Below, piece after piece: positions 1-14,500 of a stretch of DNA of 64,000 bases. A program made the position numbers and the translations under genes. Below the pieces are notes generated by a model. The model was not told the origin of the DNA and did not search any database. It saw only the letters and a program-made list of their open reading frames with translations. The stretch covers positions 1,058,501-1,122,500 of the forward strand of contig NC_088295.1 of NCBI RefSeq assembly GCF_032854445.1, in the 5' to 3' direction. This DNA comes from Liolophura sinensis. Lineage: Eukaryota > Mollusca > Polyplacophora > Chitonida > Chitonidae. Positions within the stretch are counted from its first letter, which is position 1. Each line of letters begins with the position of its first letter.

Positions 1-1795
1 CATCATGAGGTACATGGATAATAAACAGACAAGGACAACTGTCATCACGAGGTACATGAAAATAAACAGACAAGGACAACTGTCATCATGCAGTACATGG
101 ATAATAACCAGACAAGGACAACTGTCATCACGAGGTACATGGATCATAACCAGACAAGGACAACTGTCATCATGCAGTACATGGATAATAACCAGACAAG
201 GACAACTGTCATCACGAGGTACATGGATAATAACCAGAACAAACACAACTGTCACCATGAGGTACATGGATCATAACCAGACAAGGACAACTGTCACCAT
301 GAGGTACATGAATAATAACCAAACAAGGACAACTGTCATCACGAGGTACATGAATAATAACCAGACAAGGATAACTGTCACCATGAGGTACATGAATAAT
401 AACCAAACAAGGACAACTGTCATCACAAGGTACATGGATCATAACCAGACAAGGACAACTGTCATCATGAGGTACATGGATAATAAACAGACAAGCATAA
501 CTGTCATCATGAGGTACATGGATAATAAACAGACAAGGACAACTGTCATCACGAGGTACATGAATAATAAACAGACAAGGACAACTGTCATCATGGGGTA
601 CATGGATAATAACCAGACAAGCATAACTGTCATCATGAGGTACATGGATAATAAACAGACAAGGACAACTGTCATCAAGAGGTACATGGATCATAACCAG
701 ACAAGGATAACTGTCACCATGAGGTACATGAATAATAACCAAACAAGGACAACTGTCATCACGAGGTACATGGATCATAACCAGACAAGGACAACTGTCA
801 TCATGAGGTACATGGATAATAACCAGACAAGGACAACTGTCACCATGAGGTACATGAATAATAACCAAACAAGGACAACTGTCATCATGAGGTACATGGA
901 TAATAACCAGACAAGGACAACTGTCATCATGAGGTACATGGATAATAACCAGACAAGGACAACTGTCATCATGCAGTACATGGATAATAACCAGACAAGG
1001 ATAACTGTCATCATGAGGTACATGAATAATAACCAAACAAGGACAACTGTCATCATGAGGTACATGAATAATAACCAAACAAGGACAACTGTCATCACGA
1101 GGTACATGAATAATAACCAAACAAGGACAACTGTCATCATGAGGTACATGAATAATAACCAAACAAGGACAACTGTCATCACGAGGTACATGAATAATAA
1201 CCAAACAAGGACAACTGTCATCATGAGGTACATGGATAATAACCAGACAAGGATAACTGTCACCATGAGGTAGATGAATAATAACCAGACAAGGACAACT
1301 GTCATCATGAGGTACATGAATAATAACCAAACAAGGACAACTGTCATCATGAGGTACATGAATAATAACCAGACAAGGACAACTGTCATCACGAGGTACA
1401 TGGATCATAACCAGACAAGGACAACTGTCACCATGAGGTACATGAATAATAACCAAACAAGGACAACTGTCATCACGAGGTACATGAATAATAACCAAAC
1501 AAGGACAACTGTCATCATGAGGTACATGGATCATAACCAGACAAGGACAACTGTCATCACGAGGTACATGAATAATAACCAGACAAGGACAACTGTCATC
1601 ACGAGGTACATGGATCATAACCAGACAAGGACAACTGTCATCACGAGGTACATGGATAATAAACAGACAAGGACAACTGTCATCATGAGGTACATGGATA
1701 ATAAACAGACAAGGACAACTGTCATCATGGGGTACATGGATAATAAACAGACAAGGACAACTGTCATCATGAGGTACATGGATCATAACCAGACT
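1..1795. repeat. 42-bp minisatellite, about 43 copies, cut by window edge
   Basis: The unit resembles acatggataataaccagac followed by aaggacaactgtcatcatgaggt. 42 is a multiple of three, so it gives long ORFs on both strands. Variation among copies is limited to a few positions (catgag/cacgag, aacaga/aaccag). It lies in the intron after e40. Confidence 0.97.
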
Positions 1796-1885
1796 AATAA
1801 TAAAGAATTAATCTTTATCAGCTGGCCTTTGCAATGACAGAAATCTCTATTCCATTTATACATTTGTGTAAAAGCTGTGACCTGG

Positions 1886-2430
1886 GCTTAGACAAAAGGT
1901 ACACGCTGCTTACCGTCAGGAAATAACAGCCAGATGAACAGGGCTACGAAAAAAGGGACACACTACATGTTGTCAGGAGTGAGTGCTCAGGGTTTAATGT
2001 CATACTTAAGAACTTTTCATTCATATGAAGACGAAGGAATCCTTAAAGTGTATGTAATGTGCCTCCTTGTTGCAGGACGGATATCCACCGCTCTTTTATC
2101 TAGTGCTGCTTCATTGAGACGCCTTACCGAAGACAAGTAAACCGCCCTGTCCGCGCCATGATATGGGTCAACCAGTCGTTGCACTATCCCCTTCATGCTG
2201 AAAACCAAGCGAGGAAGTTACAACTTCCCCTCTTAAAGTCTTAGGTGTCACTCAACACAGGATCGATCCTGGATCTACCCCCCCTCCCCCCCCCCCCCCC
2301 GGTCCCCCGAGAAAGACAAAAGGGACACATTACTTACTGTCAGAAATAAACAACAAGCTGAACAGAGCTAAGACAAAAGGCACACATTACTTACTGTCAG
2401 GAATAAACAACAAGCTGAACAGGTCTGAAG
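1886..2430. repeat. Dispersed tandem copies of the e40 3' end plus donor, with a poly-C tract
   Basis: Two adjacent 57-bp copies (about 2315-2428) contain ttacttactgtcag, the e40 donor in reverse. Two diverged copies lie at about 1886-1985, the first with cttaccgtcag. Between them, 2279-2301 is nearly pure C. Confidence 0.8.
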
Positions 2431-2528
2431 CCACCAGCCCCTTGTTAACAAGCCTTAAGGTGTTGAAGACCATATTCCCTTCTGGGTCAGAGGTCACAGC
2501 CTGGAAATCTTGTATGATGAGATCCACA
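2395..2528 (-). CDS. Exon e40, module 12 segment C (last exon in window)
   Basis: 134 nt, phase 2 in (tggttttcag|T), phase 1 out (CCTGACA|gtaagt). It encodes VDLIIQDFQAVTSDPEG through FSLLFIPD. Phase 1 at its end predicts a D exon to the left; none is seen before position 1, so it should lie outside the window. The exon end plus donor is duplicated downstream. Confidence 0.85.
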
Positions 2529-5500
2529 CTGAAAACCAGACAACATGTGACCAGTGATGAAATGTGTTATGGATTACTGCGGGCAGAAATGTTGTCAACA
2601 TGTTGCCAGGCATAGTGTTAAACCACCCCATGAATAAGGATAGTGTCAGGATATTTCATTTCACTTTTCTTCTTCAACAGGATAAAATCAAACAAATTAA
2701 TGTTTAATGCAGGCGAGCAGCTAACTACACTACTACAACCCTGGTTATACTTTACCTGTTTATAACTTGCTCTGGTTTCTTGGTCTTCAATATTCTTTGG
2801 AGCTCAGGAAGAGCCTCATCCCAGTTGACTTTTGATGCTGTGAACACTTTGAAGACCTCTGAGAGTCCTTGTATGTTTGTCATGAGGCCGGAGATGTGGG
2901 TGGCCAAACCTCTGTACCAGTTCACATCTACACTACCCAGAGAGACTTTGGACAGCTGCACACAGAGGCAAACAGCATTACATGCTTGTGTCCTAACTGG
3001 ACAGGGCATTACCATATATCACAGAAATGTTCACTTACAGTAAACATCAGGCAAAGGCTTGGTCCAACTGACAGCTAGACAGATGCTCTAAATCTATAAA
3101 GCATTACGATCTGGTACATTTTAACTGGAAGATAACGAGAAAACTTGGTTACAGCTGCAGACTCAAACATCTTGTCATGGGAACCTAATTGTTTCTGCTA
3201 TTGTCCAATACCTCTAAAGCAATGCAGCCCATGTCTAGGGCTGACTGTGAGGTGTGTTACTGTGCCTACCTCTAAGGCAATGCAGCCCATGTCTAGGGCT
3301 GACTGTGAGGTGTGTTACTGAACCTACCTCTAAGGCAATGCAGCCCACGTCTAGGGCTGACTGTGAGGTGTGTTACTGTGCCTACCTCTAAGCCAATGCA
3401 GCCCATGTCTAGGGCTGACTGTGAGGTGTGTTACTGAACCTACCTCTAAGACTATGCAGCCCATGTCTAGGGCTGACTGTGAGGTGTGTTACTGAACCTA
3501 CCTCAAAGGCAATGCGGCCCACATCTAGGGCTGACTGTGAGGTGTGTTACTGAACCCACCTCTAAGGCAATGCGGCCCACGTCTAGGGCTCACTGTGACA
3601 TGTGTTACTGAACCTACCTCAAAGGCAATGCGGCCCACGTCTAGGGCTGACTGTGAGATGTGTTACTGAACCTACCTCAAAGGCAATGCGGCACACGTCT
3701 AGGGCTGACTGTGAGGTGTGTTACTGAACCTACCTCAAAGGCAATGCAGCACACGTCTAGGGCTGATAGTGAAGTGTGTTACTGAACCTACCTCAAAGGC
3801 AATGCAGCACACGTCTAGGGCTGACAGTGAAGTGTGTTACTGAGCCTACCTCAAAGGCAATGCGGCCAACGTCTAGGGCTGACTGTACAATACGGATGGC
3901 ATCTGTCAGGTTCTGGTTACACAGCTCCATGCTAAGTGTCTCCACAGTCAGGTCCACATCCTTTGGTAACGTCAGGTATTTAGATAGCTCATCAGATTCA
4001 CAAAGAATGTTCTTAATGGCATCTGCAGAGTTGTTTAGAATGCGAACCTGCGTGACAAAGATAGCCCTCAAATTACACTTTTGCAGCTTACTCATACAGC
4101 TGATTTACCTGAGAAAAATGGCACTTCACAAGTCTAAAGTCACAAATCTAAATAGTCCTGTTCAAAGAAAAATTTCTGCTGCAAAACAGGATAAAATGTG
4201 ATAATTACCATGTGAATGTAAAAGGTTTCACACGTTTTCAACCCACTTGCCACATTTTCACATCATGATTTACGTGGTGATGCCTTGATGTCTTCACTGT
4301 TATCACTGAATCAACTTACAACTACATGGATGATTCTAAAGCCCCATAGGACAAAACTGCTTCAGAAATCATTTCTAGTAGTACGGTTTGCACAAAGCTT
4401 TTATTGATACCTTACACTAACATGGGAATTTACTTACAATGTCCAGGTTGAGGGTGGAATTGAAAAGGTTTTGTATAATCTGGGGTGAAATCTGGAGAAC
4501 ATCTACAAGGTCCTCTGTCACTTGGGTGGGGTTTTTCAGCAGGCTGGAGAGGGACATGACCACTGCAAAGTAAAACTTACAATCACAGATCTTAAACCAG
4601 CTTAATACTGGGCACAGATAACACTGGTAACATACATTTTAACACATTTGCTGCATGTATATATTCTTGTATTTTTATGTTAGCCATAAAATCTACAAAT
4701 ACAGCAGCCTTGAGGAAGAGGTCTACGTAAGGCACTACACACCGATGTATGTTACTACATACCGTCCTGCTGCCCCAGTGCTGTCTATGTAAGGCACTAC
4801 ACACCGATGTATGTTACTACTTACCGTCCTGCTGCCCCAGTGCTGTCTATGTAAGGCACTACACACCGATGTATGTTACTACTTACCATCCTGCTGCCCC
4901 AGTGCTGTCTATGTAAGGAACTACACTCCGATGTATGTTACTACATACCGTCCTGCTGCCCCAGTGCTGTCTATGTAAGGCACTACACACCAATGTATGT
5001 TGCTACTTACCCTCCTGCTGCCCCAGTGCTGTCTATGTCAGGAACTATAACTGGATGTATGTTGCTACTTACACTCCTACCTCCCAGTGCTGTCAATGTA
5101 AAGCACTATAACTGGATGTATGTTGCTCCTTACCATCCTACTGCCCACGTGCTGACTATGTAAAGCACTATAACTGGATGTATGTTGCTACTTACCCTCC
5201 TGCTGCCCCAGTGCCGCCTTGAAGAACAGCTCTATGTAAGGAATGACAGGCTTCAAGTAGGAGTTCAACGCTGAGCCCAGCAGGGCCAGGTTGTTGTCGT
5301 CTAAAATCCCCAGCACCTCAGACATCAGGCCAAATATACTGCAGACAAAAAGTAATCCATGTATAAAACACACCTAGACATGGAGGTCCACACATCAAAC
5401 ATCATAGCCTAGATCAATCTTGTACAGTTGTATACTTGTCACATCTATTTATTTATTTATCTCACTTGTGACCCAGTACTCACGAGTCTATGTTTTTGAT

Positions 5501-8500
5501 GGCTTCACTGCTGGGCTCCAGTAGTTCCCACAGGCACTTCCTTGTATGCTGGAAATCCTCACCGAACAGCCCTGGAAGACTTCGATTTGATGTCAAGAGC
5601 TGAGAGAGCAATTGTCCCATACTGTCACAGGTGAAGGGCTCATTGTGACTATTCATGTTGACATACTACACAAAATTCAACAAAAACACATCATGAGTTC
5701 AATTCCAAGCTGACAAGATGCTGTTTATTTATTTACCTGATTTGTGTTTCCTCAAGTGGTTATTGTTCTACAAACATTACCTCAACCTCTCTTGGTTTGA
5801 CTTCCATTTGTTTGGGTTTACTAAGGCTATTTAATGTATCATTTTCAGAATCTTTAGAATCTGCAAAGATGTACAATGTACATGAATAGTCTGAATTCAT
5901 TGATGGTCAAAAGAACCTAAGCCTACAATAAGAATGATGGAAGTTACTTAATTAGCCTCTCTTTTCAGACAAACACTAAACACGTAGAATGAAAAAATGA
6001 AAGATTAGGTCTTAATGCCTCATCAGCAATATTTCAGCCACATCGTGGTGAGAACATGTTTAAATGGCTTTCTAAATGACAGAGGTAACATTCAAAATAA
6101 AACAAAAATAGACAGAGGTGTTTCAAACCAGTGAAGGAAACAAAGCATTAGGTGAAACTCGAAAAGTTGTAATAATGTATAATTTAGAAATAGAAAAAAG
6201 TGTATAAGGAAGCATCGCCAGCAATGCTGTCAAAAAAATTGAATACGGAGTCGACTGCACAGAAACTTTGCCTGGCATTAGCCAAGTCTACACAGTCAAC
6301 AAGAATGTGTTTGATGTAATATTGAGCATCACACCCAACACACTGCCCCCTTCAACAATATAAATGTGTATTAAAGGAGAATGACCAATACAGTGCCTCG
6401 TTAAATCCAACCATGTAGACTGTATCTCACCATATCAATGAGTCCGAAGACGTTGATGTCTGCCAGTTTTCGGACAATCTCATGCAACTTCATTCCTCGC
6501 AAACTACACACAATTTGATCAAAATCTGTAAAGTGAAAACATTTATGTATGATCGAGACATCAGCTTGAGTTTTCATTCCGTAGGTCAATAATTCTGATA
6601 GCGAGTATGCACGGCTGATGTCTGGCCAAAGCACTTCATTTAGAAGACAAAGACAACAAAATTACACATGGGGTATTTCTTTGTTATCAGTAAGACAAAT
6701 TTACAAGAAAAGATCTTATACAACTTTAGAATTCAGGTTAAAACACAAATCCTTTTCAACTTTTCATTTTAAATCAAATTAAAATCTTGTTTACTTAGGT
6801 TTATAGGTATGCAGAAATATGAAAGTAGATGTAAAAAAAAATGTAACTTTATTGAAAAAATAAAAAATTTCATGAATTTTTTCAATTTCTTGGCATGAAT
6901 GGATTTATCTGCACTTGCGCCTGAACTCTTCAATTGCAGATCAACAAATATCTGACTGTTGACTGTTTTGACTCACCTTCAGTGACCTTGACCTCTTCTT
7001 GTAACAGCTGTAGACTGGTCATCACTTTGGACAGGACAGGTTTCACCTGAGTTCCATGCGACCCCAACAGAGAAAGCACTGTTTGACAGCTCTGACTATA
7101 CCTGTAACACAAGACCAAGGTGAGAACAGCAGTTAAATATGTACAAAGTATAATATTGAGATATCATTCTAATGTGATCATCACTTATATGAACAACCAG
7201 TTTAGGATGTCTGTACCCACTAAGCTCTTAGTTCATTTGCTTTCATCATTTTCCCTTCTATATCTCAAATGAATTTTTCTTAAATTCCAAAATTTATCCA
7301 ATCAATTGTTCTTTGAATCGTAGATGGCCTCAGTTCATAAGTCTTTCATAAATGTCGATGTAAGCTCACTAGATGTCCATCTTTTTCACATGGTCATCTT
7401 CTATGTTTTTTGGGGGGATTTTTTGGGGTTTTTTTTAAGTAGTTTCTGTTTCTAGAAGAAACTGTCCCCTGTATGATGGTTACCAGGTGTCTAGGCAAAC
7501 AGACAGAATACCTACATGTGTGAGTTGGTAGACAGACCCAGTAGGATGTGCCCTATCGCTCTCATGCCCTTATCAGGGCTGTCTGTCTCCACAGCATAGG
7601 TCCTCCACAGCTGACCCAATTTGTCCTTCAGTCTCTGCAGCTGGAGTTTGGCATAGTTCCACAGCTCCCATCCTGTCAGCACAGTGTGATTCCGCAACGG
7701 ACCCTGCATCTTCATTCCCTACATGCCAAAGCACAGGGCAACTTAGTTACAATGAATGAATGATTATGGCTTAATGCCACAGGGGCAATATCTCAGCCAT
7801 ATCATGGCGAGAACAAGATGAAAACATGAAATGGTTCAGGTTGTCAATATGGTAGTGAAAACATCAAACATGAAACAAAAGTGTTTGGAAAGGTTAAAAA
7901 TTGGATAAGAAAAACTCAAAAACCATCATTTTTTTTTCAAATAGTTAATCTAGAAAAACTATATATGTATCCTTTTATCTACATATAAATTAATAATAAT
8001 GAAAATTTATATTTTATGATATAGGCCAATGGCCCTCAAAATACTATATGAGAACATCTCCAGCGATGCTGTTAAACAACTCCTGTAGAGAGCTGACTGG
8101 GCAGAATCTTTGCCTAGCATGCTCAAAGTCTACACAGACAACTAAGATGTGTCTGATGCTGTCTTCAGCATCACATTCAACACACTCTGGGGCAGTGCCT
8201 CATCAAGAATAAAACTGTCAATTCACCAGTTGAATATGACAATATGACACCTTGTTAAAACCACTTGTTCTCTTTGATACATACTGTGAGTGCACAAATT
8301 ACAGCCAATAACAGGCTGAATGCTGTGCAGTTTATTGTGGACCTGAAGGTCCCATTCACCCTGTCAAGGGTGATGAATATATGTAAGAATATTAGAACGA
8401 AACTCCACAAAAAGGAGTTTAACTACACGCCTGCCTCCATGAGGGTGGAAAATTACCAGTTATCCAAATATCGAGTCCAATAGCATCTCAAGTGGCTCAG

Positions 8501-11500
8501 GTGATAAATAGTTAAGAAACTTGTAATATATGCTATCAGGACCATATGCAGTATTGCGTGCCTTTTTTTATTGCAGTTTTAAGTTCAATATTAAAAGGAC
8601 GATTATAATCTTCCAAATTTTTAGAAGAAATGGGCAATTTAATTTTCTCCTGATTTTTAACAGGTTGAAATTCCACAGAGTAACTGACAGAAGCAGATTT
8701 CTTAAAAATAGGTTCAGCTGGTTTATTTACTATATCAGGTGGGAAAGTTAATATACATGTATTATCTCCAGCTTTCAAATGCTGAACTTTTGCTTTATTG
8801 TGTTTGCCCTTAAATTTCTGAACCATGGTCCAGGCCTTACGCATAGGTGTTTTTGCCTTAATTTCTGAAACAAAGATCATCTTGGTCTTGAGTAATTAAC
8901 GAGCCTTAGCAAATACAAACCTGGTTTAAGTTATTATCAGTAGGACATACATGTATATTAAAACTTTGCTCGGCCTTTTATGGTCTTAATGGCTTTGTGT
9001 CTGTCCTTAATCATACCAGGGTTAAGTTTGGGATTTTGGATTTGTCACGGTCTTAGGGCTAGTTTTATCGGCAGCTCATAAAACAAGCTCATTAAATTTT
9101 AATATAAGATCATCTGCTGCATTTAATGTTTCTGGAGTGATATAGTGTCCCTACACGCTCTAAAGAATTAGAAGTGATAGTTTCTAGTATAAGAGGAAAA
9201 CGGTTACTACCACAATGATCATCATGCACTTGCTAAGAAAAGTTCGAGAGAAGTGATGGATCCAAATGTAAATAGGCATCAAACCCATCATTAGAATAAC
9301 ATAGTTCCTCCTTAGATAAGGAGTATTACAGTATTTTCCTCTTCTTATTTATGTTATTACGGCACAATAGGGTTATAGGAATTAAAATCTCCCATTATTA
9401 GGAACGCTTTAGGTAACTGCTGTTTCCAATTCTGTAACTGGGAAGTGTTTGAAGGAATATACACTAAGCATAATGTGATTGTTTCAGATAATGAAACATG
9501 AATGGCCACAGCCTGAAGCTCTGTGTGCAGAGCAGCACCACTGTAAATGCCACTCGCTCTTCTTCACTTGGATAAGTGCTCTATAATATTCATAAAAGTT
9601 ATAATATTTTTAAAAGTTATTGTCGGATGTGTTCAGGTGAGCTTCCTTGAAACAGAGGGCAATACAATTTAATGACTAACCTAGCCGTGCTATTTCAATA
9701 AAATTTACCTTGACAATTCCATTGTATTATTTTGTCAAATATAGACATTATAGAGGGACGCGTTTTCAATGCCAGTTACACCATTTACATGCATATAAAT
9801 GTGCATGTAGCAGCAGGACTGGTGTACTGATAAATGACATTGGCAATATTACAGTTATATCACAACAGGGGTGTACTCAGCTCAGCAAAAAGATGACAGT
9901 ATGTACTTTCACACAGATTACAACCATGGCCTATATAGCAATAGTGCGAAAATAAGCGTTATGTCCCACATTCGTATACCATTCGTAGTCCGCAAAGGGC
10001 ATTCCAAGTCGATAATCCCAAGATTTATTTCCAAAACGTTTAACACTAACTCCCAAAGACAAAGGTATGTAAGAAACTATACAAATAGGAAGTAAAGCCG
10101 GTAACACACAAGAGAGAAGCGGTCATCAGTTTTCAATGATGCAGGGCAGACAGTGGATATTTCAGGCATGAATTCCATATCAAAGTTCAAATTAATAAGA
10201 CCATGAATAAGTTCCATGTCAAATAACAATTAAACAAGGTATCTCAATCGCGCATTGATTGCAACTGTTCATAAAGCCATCATGCAGATGTAATGAGTAT
10301 GGTTGCCTTGACGGCCCATAGCCCCAGGTTAAGCGGTATTAGACACAGTTCGAAAATGGCAAGCCTTACAGACCTTAACCGAACAGATTGTGATTCAAAA
10401 GTAACGGATAATTAGGTCTTTCCCGTTAATATGTAAGAATCTCACACAACAAGAGGAGCCATCTATGATGTTACACATGACAAGCTGGTCTGTATAAAAG
10501 CTGTCTACAAGATACACGATTACACCTGGCAACCAGTGCCTAATCATAATGTGAATGGCCTAATCATGTGGTGAATACTCTGTGATGGTGCGAATGTTTA
10601 ATGGTCATGTGAATGCCTAATCATAATGTGAATGGCCTAATTATGTGGTGAATACTCTGTGATGGTGCGAATGTTTAATGGTCATGTGAATGCCTAATCA
10701 TAATGTGAATGGCCTAATCATGTGGTGAATACTCTGTGATGGTGCGAATGTTTAATGGTCATGTGAATGCCTAATCATAATGTGAATGGCCTAATCATGT
10801 GGTGAATACTCTGTGATGGTGCGAATGTTTAATGGTCATGTGAATGCCTAATCATAATGTGAATGGCCTAATTATGTGGTGAATACTCTGTGATGGTGCG
10901 AATGTTTAATGGTCATGTGAATGCCTAATCATAATGTGAATGGCCTAATCATGTGGTGAATACTCTGTGATGGTGCGAATGTTTAATGGTCATGTGAATG
11001 CCTAATCATAATGTGAATGGCCTAATCATGTGGTGAATACTCTGTGATGGTGCGAATGTTTAATGGTCATGTGAATGCCTAATCATAATGTGAATGGCCT
11101 AATCATGTGGTGAATACTCTGTGATGGTGTGAATGTTTAATGGTCATGTGAATGCCTAATCATAATGTGAATGGCCTAATCATGTGGTGAATACTCTGTG
11201 ATGGTGCGAATGTTTAATGGTCATGTGAATGCCTAATCATAATGTGAATGGCCTAATCATGTGGTGAATACTCTGTGATGGTGCGAATGTTTAATGGTCA
11301 TGTGAAATGCCTAATCATAATGTGAATGGCCTAATCATGTGGTGAATACTCTGTGATGGTGCGAATGTTTAATGGTCATGTGAATGCCTAATCATAATGT
11401 GAATGGCCTAATCATGTGGTGAATACTCTGTGATGGTGCGAATGTTTAATGGTCATGTGAATGCCTAATCATAATGTGAATGGCCTAATCATGTGGTGAA

Positions 11501-14500
11501 TACTCTGTGATGGTGCGAATGTTTAATGGTCATGTGAATGCCTAATCATAATGTGAATGGCCTAATTATGTGGTGAATACTCTGTGATGGTGCGAATGTT
11601 TAATGGTCATGTGAATGCCTAATCATAATGTGAATGGCCTAATCATGTGGTGAATACTCTGTGATGGTGCGAATGTTTAATGGTCATGTGAATGCCTAAT
11701 CATAATGTGAATGGCCTAATCATGTGGTGAATACTCTGTGATGGTGCGAATGTTTAATGGTCATGTGAATGCCTAATCATAATGTGAATGGCCTAATCAT
11801 GTGGTGAATACTCTGTGATGGTGTGAATGTTTAATGGTCATGTGAATGCCTAATCATAATGTGAATGGCCTAATCATGTGGTGAATACTCTGTGATGGTG
11901 CGAATGTTTAATGGTCATGTGAAATGCCTAATCATAATGTGAATGGGGGTGCTACCAACGTCTGATAATGTCATGAACATCTAATTATGCTATCAACGTC
12001 TGATAATGTTATCAATGCCTAATGAAGCTATCAAAGCCTAAAGATATTATGAAAGCCTAATGATGTTATCAATGCCTAATGATGGTATCAGCGCCTAATG
12101 ATGGTGGTATCAACGCCTAATGATGATCGTATCAACGCCTAATGATGATCGTATCAACGCCTAATGATGGTGGTATCAACGCCTAATAATGTTATTAACG
12201 CTTAATGATGATGGTATCAAGGCCTGATGATGGTATCAACATCTAATGATGGTGTCAATGCCTAACGATGGCATCAAATCCTAACGATGGTATCAAAATC
12301 TAATGATGGTGTCAATGCCTAATAAAGTTATCGATACCTAACCATGGTATCAAAGCCTAATGATGGTACAATGCCAAAAGATGGCATCAAAGCCTAACGA
12401 TGGTGTCAAAGCCTAATGATGGTACAATGCCACCCACCTCTTGGACAACACTCTGAACATCCAGCAGTTCAACAAGCCTATCTGCCAGACTAGCGTTAGA
12501 CTTGGCCGCCTCACACAGGTGAACTCGAAGGACAGATGAATTCACACCAGCCTCAAATTGAAATGACTTTTTAAAAGAGGCTTGGTCACAAACTGTAAAA
12601 CGTAAACTTCCTGCCTGTACCATGGTCAACAACTGAAAGCCAAAAATACATGTAATTTGTGATAAAAAGTTTTCACAGATAACAGCTCACGACAGCCAAT
12701 ATACTGTATTCCGCATTTCATCTTAACAACCACATAAAAAATATTCCAATATCTAAAGAAAACGCAATGTTTTCAATACATCTGAAGTTAAGGATGCAGT
12801 ATACACATTTCATCTGAAGTTAAAGATGCAGTATACACATTTCATCTGAACTTAATGATGCAGTATACACATTTCATCTGAAGTTAAGGATGCAGTATAC
12901 ACATTTCATCTGAAGTTAAGGATGCAGTATACACATTTCATCTGAAGTTAAGGATGCAGTATACACATTTCATCTGAAGTTAAGGATGCAGTATACACAT
13001 TTCATCTGAAGTTAAGGATGCAGTATACACATTTCATCTGAAGTTAAGGATGCAGTATACACATTTCATCTGAAGTTAAGGATGCAGTATACACATTTCA
13101 TTTTAAACAAGAATGTTAATGATACAGGTAACACATACATGTAGATTTAAAAAGTGAATGAAGCTGCAGTCACAAATGCCAACCTAAGTACAGGTAAAAT
13201 GTGTTCTGTGCAAACCTAATGGGCACTGACCTGTCCAGCATTCACGGAGGCGGTTAGGAACTGAGCTGCCAACTCTTCCCCCAGTAGAGACCGGATCATA
13301 GCCTTGGCTTTGTCACCTTCAGAATACAGCTTGATCAGCTTCAGAGAAGAATTAGATGCTGTGAAATTCAAAAACATTAAACCATATGTATTATGAACAT
13401 ACGTAAGCAAGACCCACTCACCAAGATTGTTGTATTCCTTCTAGGACATACATCTACTTCACCAACCTAAACTTATTTCAGAATTTCTTTGCCTGAGGTT
13501 TTACGCCATATTCAAAACTGTCTCACTTGTATGACAGCAACCAGCATTATAGTAGGCTGAATTTAAACACACAATGCTCCCCTCACCTTACATCATAAAC
13601 ATGAAGCGCTGAGCCTACTGTACCCCACATCCCTCAGAAACTGTTGCCCACTTCACCCATACTGCTGCCCACTTCACCAATATACTGCTGCCCACTTCAC
13701 CCACACACTGCTGCCCACTTTACCCACACACTGCTGCCCACTTCACCCAGAAACTGTTGCCCATTTCACCCATACACTGCTGCCCACTTCACCAATACTG
13801 CTGCCCACTTCCCTCAGAAACTGTTGCCCATTTCACCAATACTGCTGCCCACTTCACCCATACACTGCTGCCCACTTCACGCACACACTGCTGCCCACTT
13901 CACCCACACACTGCTGCCCACTTCACCCATACATTGCTCCCCACTTCACCCAGAAACCGTTGCCCAAATCCCCCAAGCACTGCTGTCCACATCACCCACA
14001 AACCGCTGCCCACATCACCCAGAAACTGCTGCTCACTTCCCCCAGCAACTGCTACCCACATCCCCCAGATACTGCTGCCAACTTCACCTAGAAAATGCTA
14101 CCCACTTCACCCATGCTCTGCTGCCCACTTCACCCATGCTCTGCTGCCCATTTTACCCAGAAACTGCTGTCCGCTTTACCCAGAAAATGCTGCCCACTTC
14201 ACCCAAAAACTCCTGCCAACCTCACCCAGAAAGTGTTGCCCACAATGCAGAAACTGCCCACTTTACCCAGAAACTGCCCACTGTACCAAGCATCTCTCTG
14301 TGTAGCCCATGACAGCCCCAATGCTTATTGTTTTATAATTACCCACTGTAAACAGGGGTGGGGGGCCTCCGTGGCTCAGTTCGGTTAGCCCGCTAGCGCA
14401 GCGTAATGACCCAGGAGCCTCTCACCAATGCGGTCGCTCTGAGTTCAAGTCCAGCTCACGCTGGCTTCCTCGCCGGCCGTAAGTGGGAAGGTCTGCCAGC

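Noticed and set aside
1-1837. Long ORFs on both strands at the left edge
   Set aside because: 42-bp tandem repeat open in several frames; no exon features.
2279-2301. Poly-C tract as a regulatory element
   Set aside because: Simple homopolymer, length probably affected by sequencing; no associated motif.
3203-5235. CRISPR-like arrays
   Set aside because: Repeats are contiguous, with no unique spacers between them, and the genome is eukaryotic.
8536-8880. 114-aa minus-strand ORF as a host gene
   Set aside because: The sequence (RKAWTMVQKFKGKH and onward) fits the endonuclease-polymerase linker of a LINE and lies between other fragments of the same element.
14361-14440. tRNA gene
   Set aside because: Has tRNA-like A and B boxes but is the head of a SINE with A-rich tail and target-site duplication. 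A complete cloverleaf is not evident.
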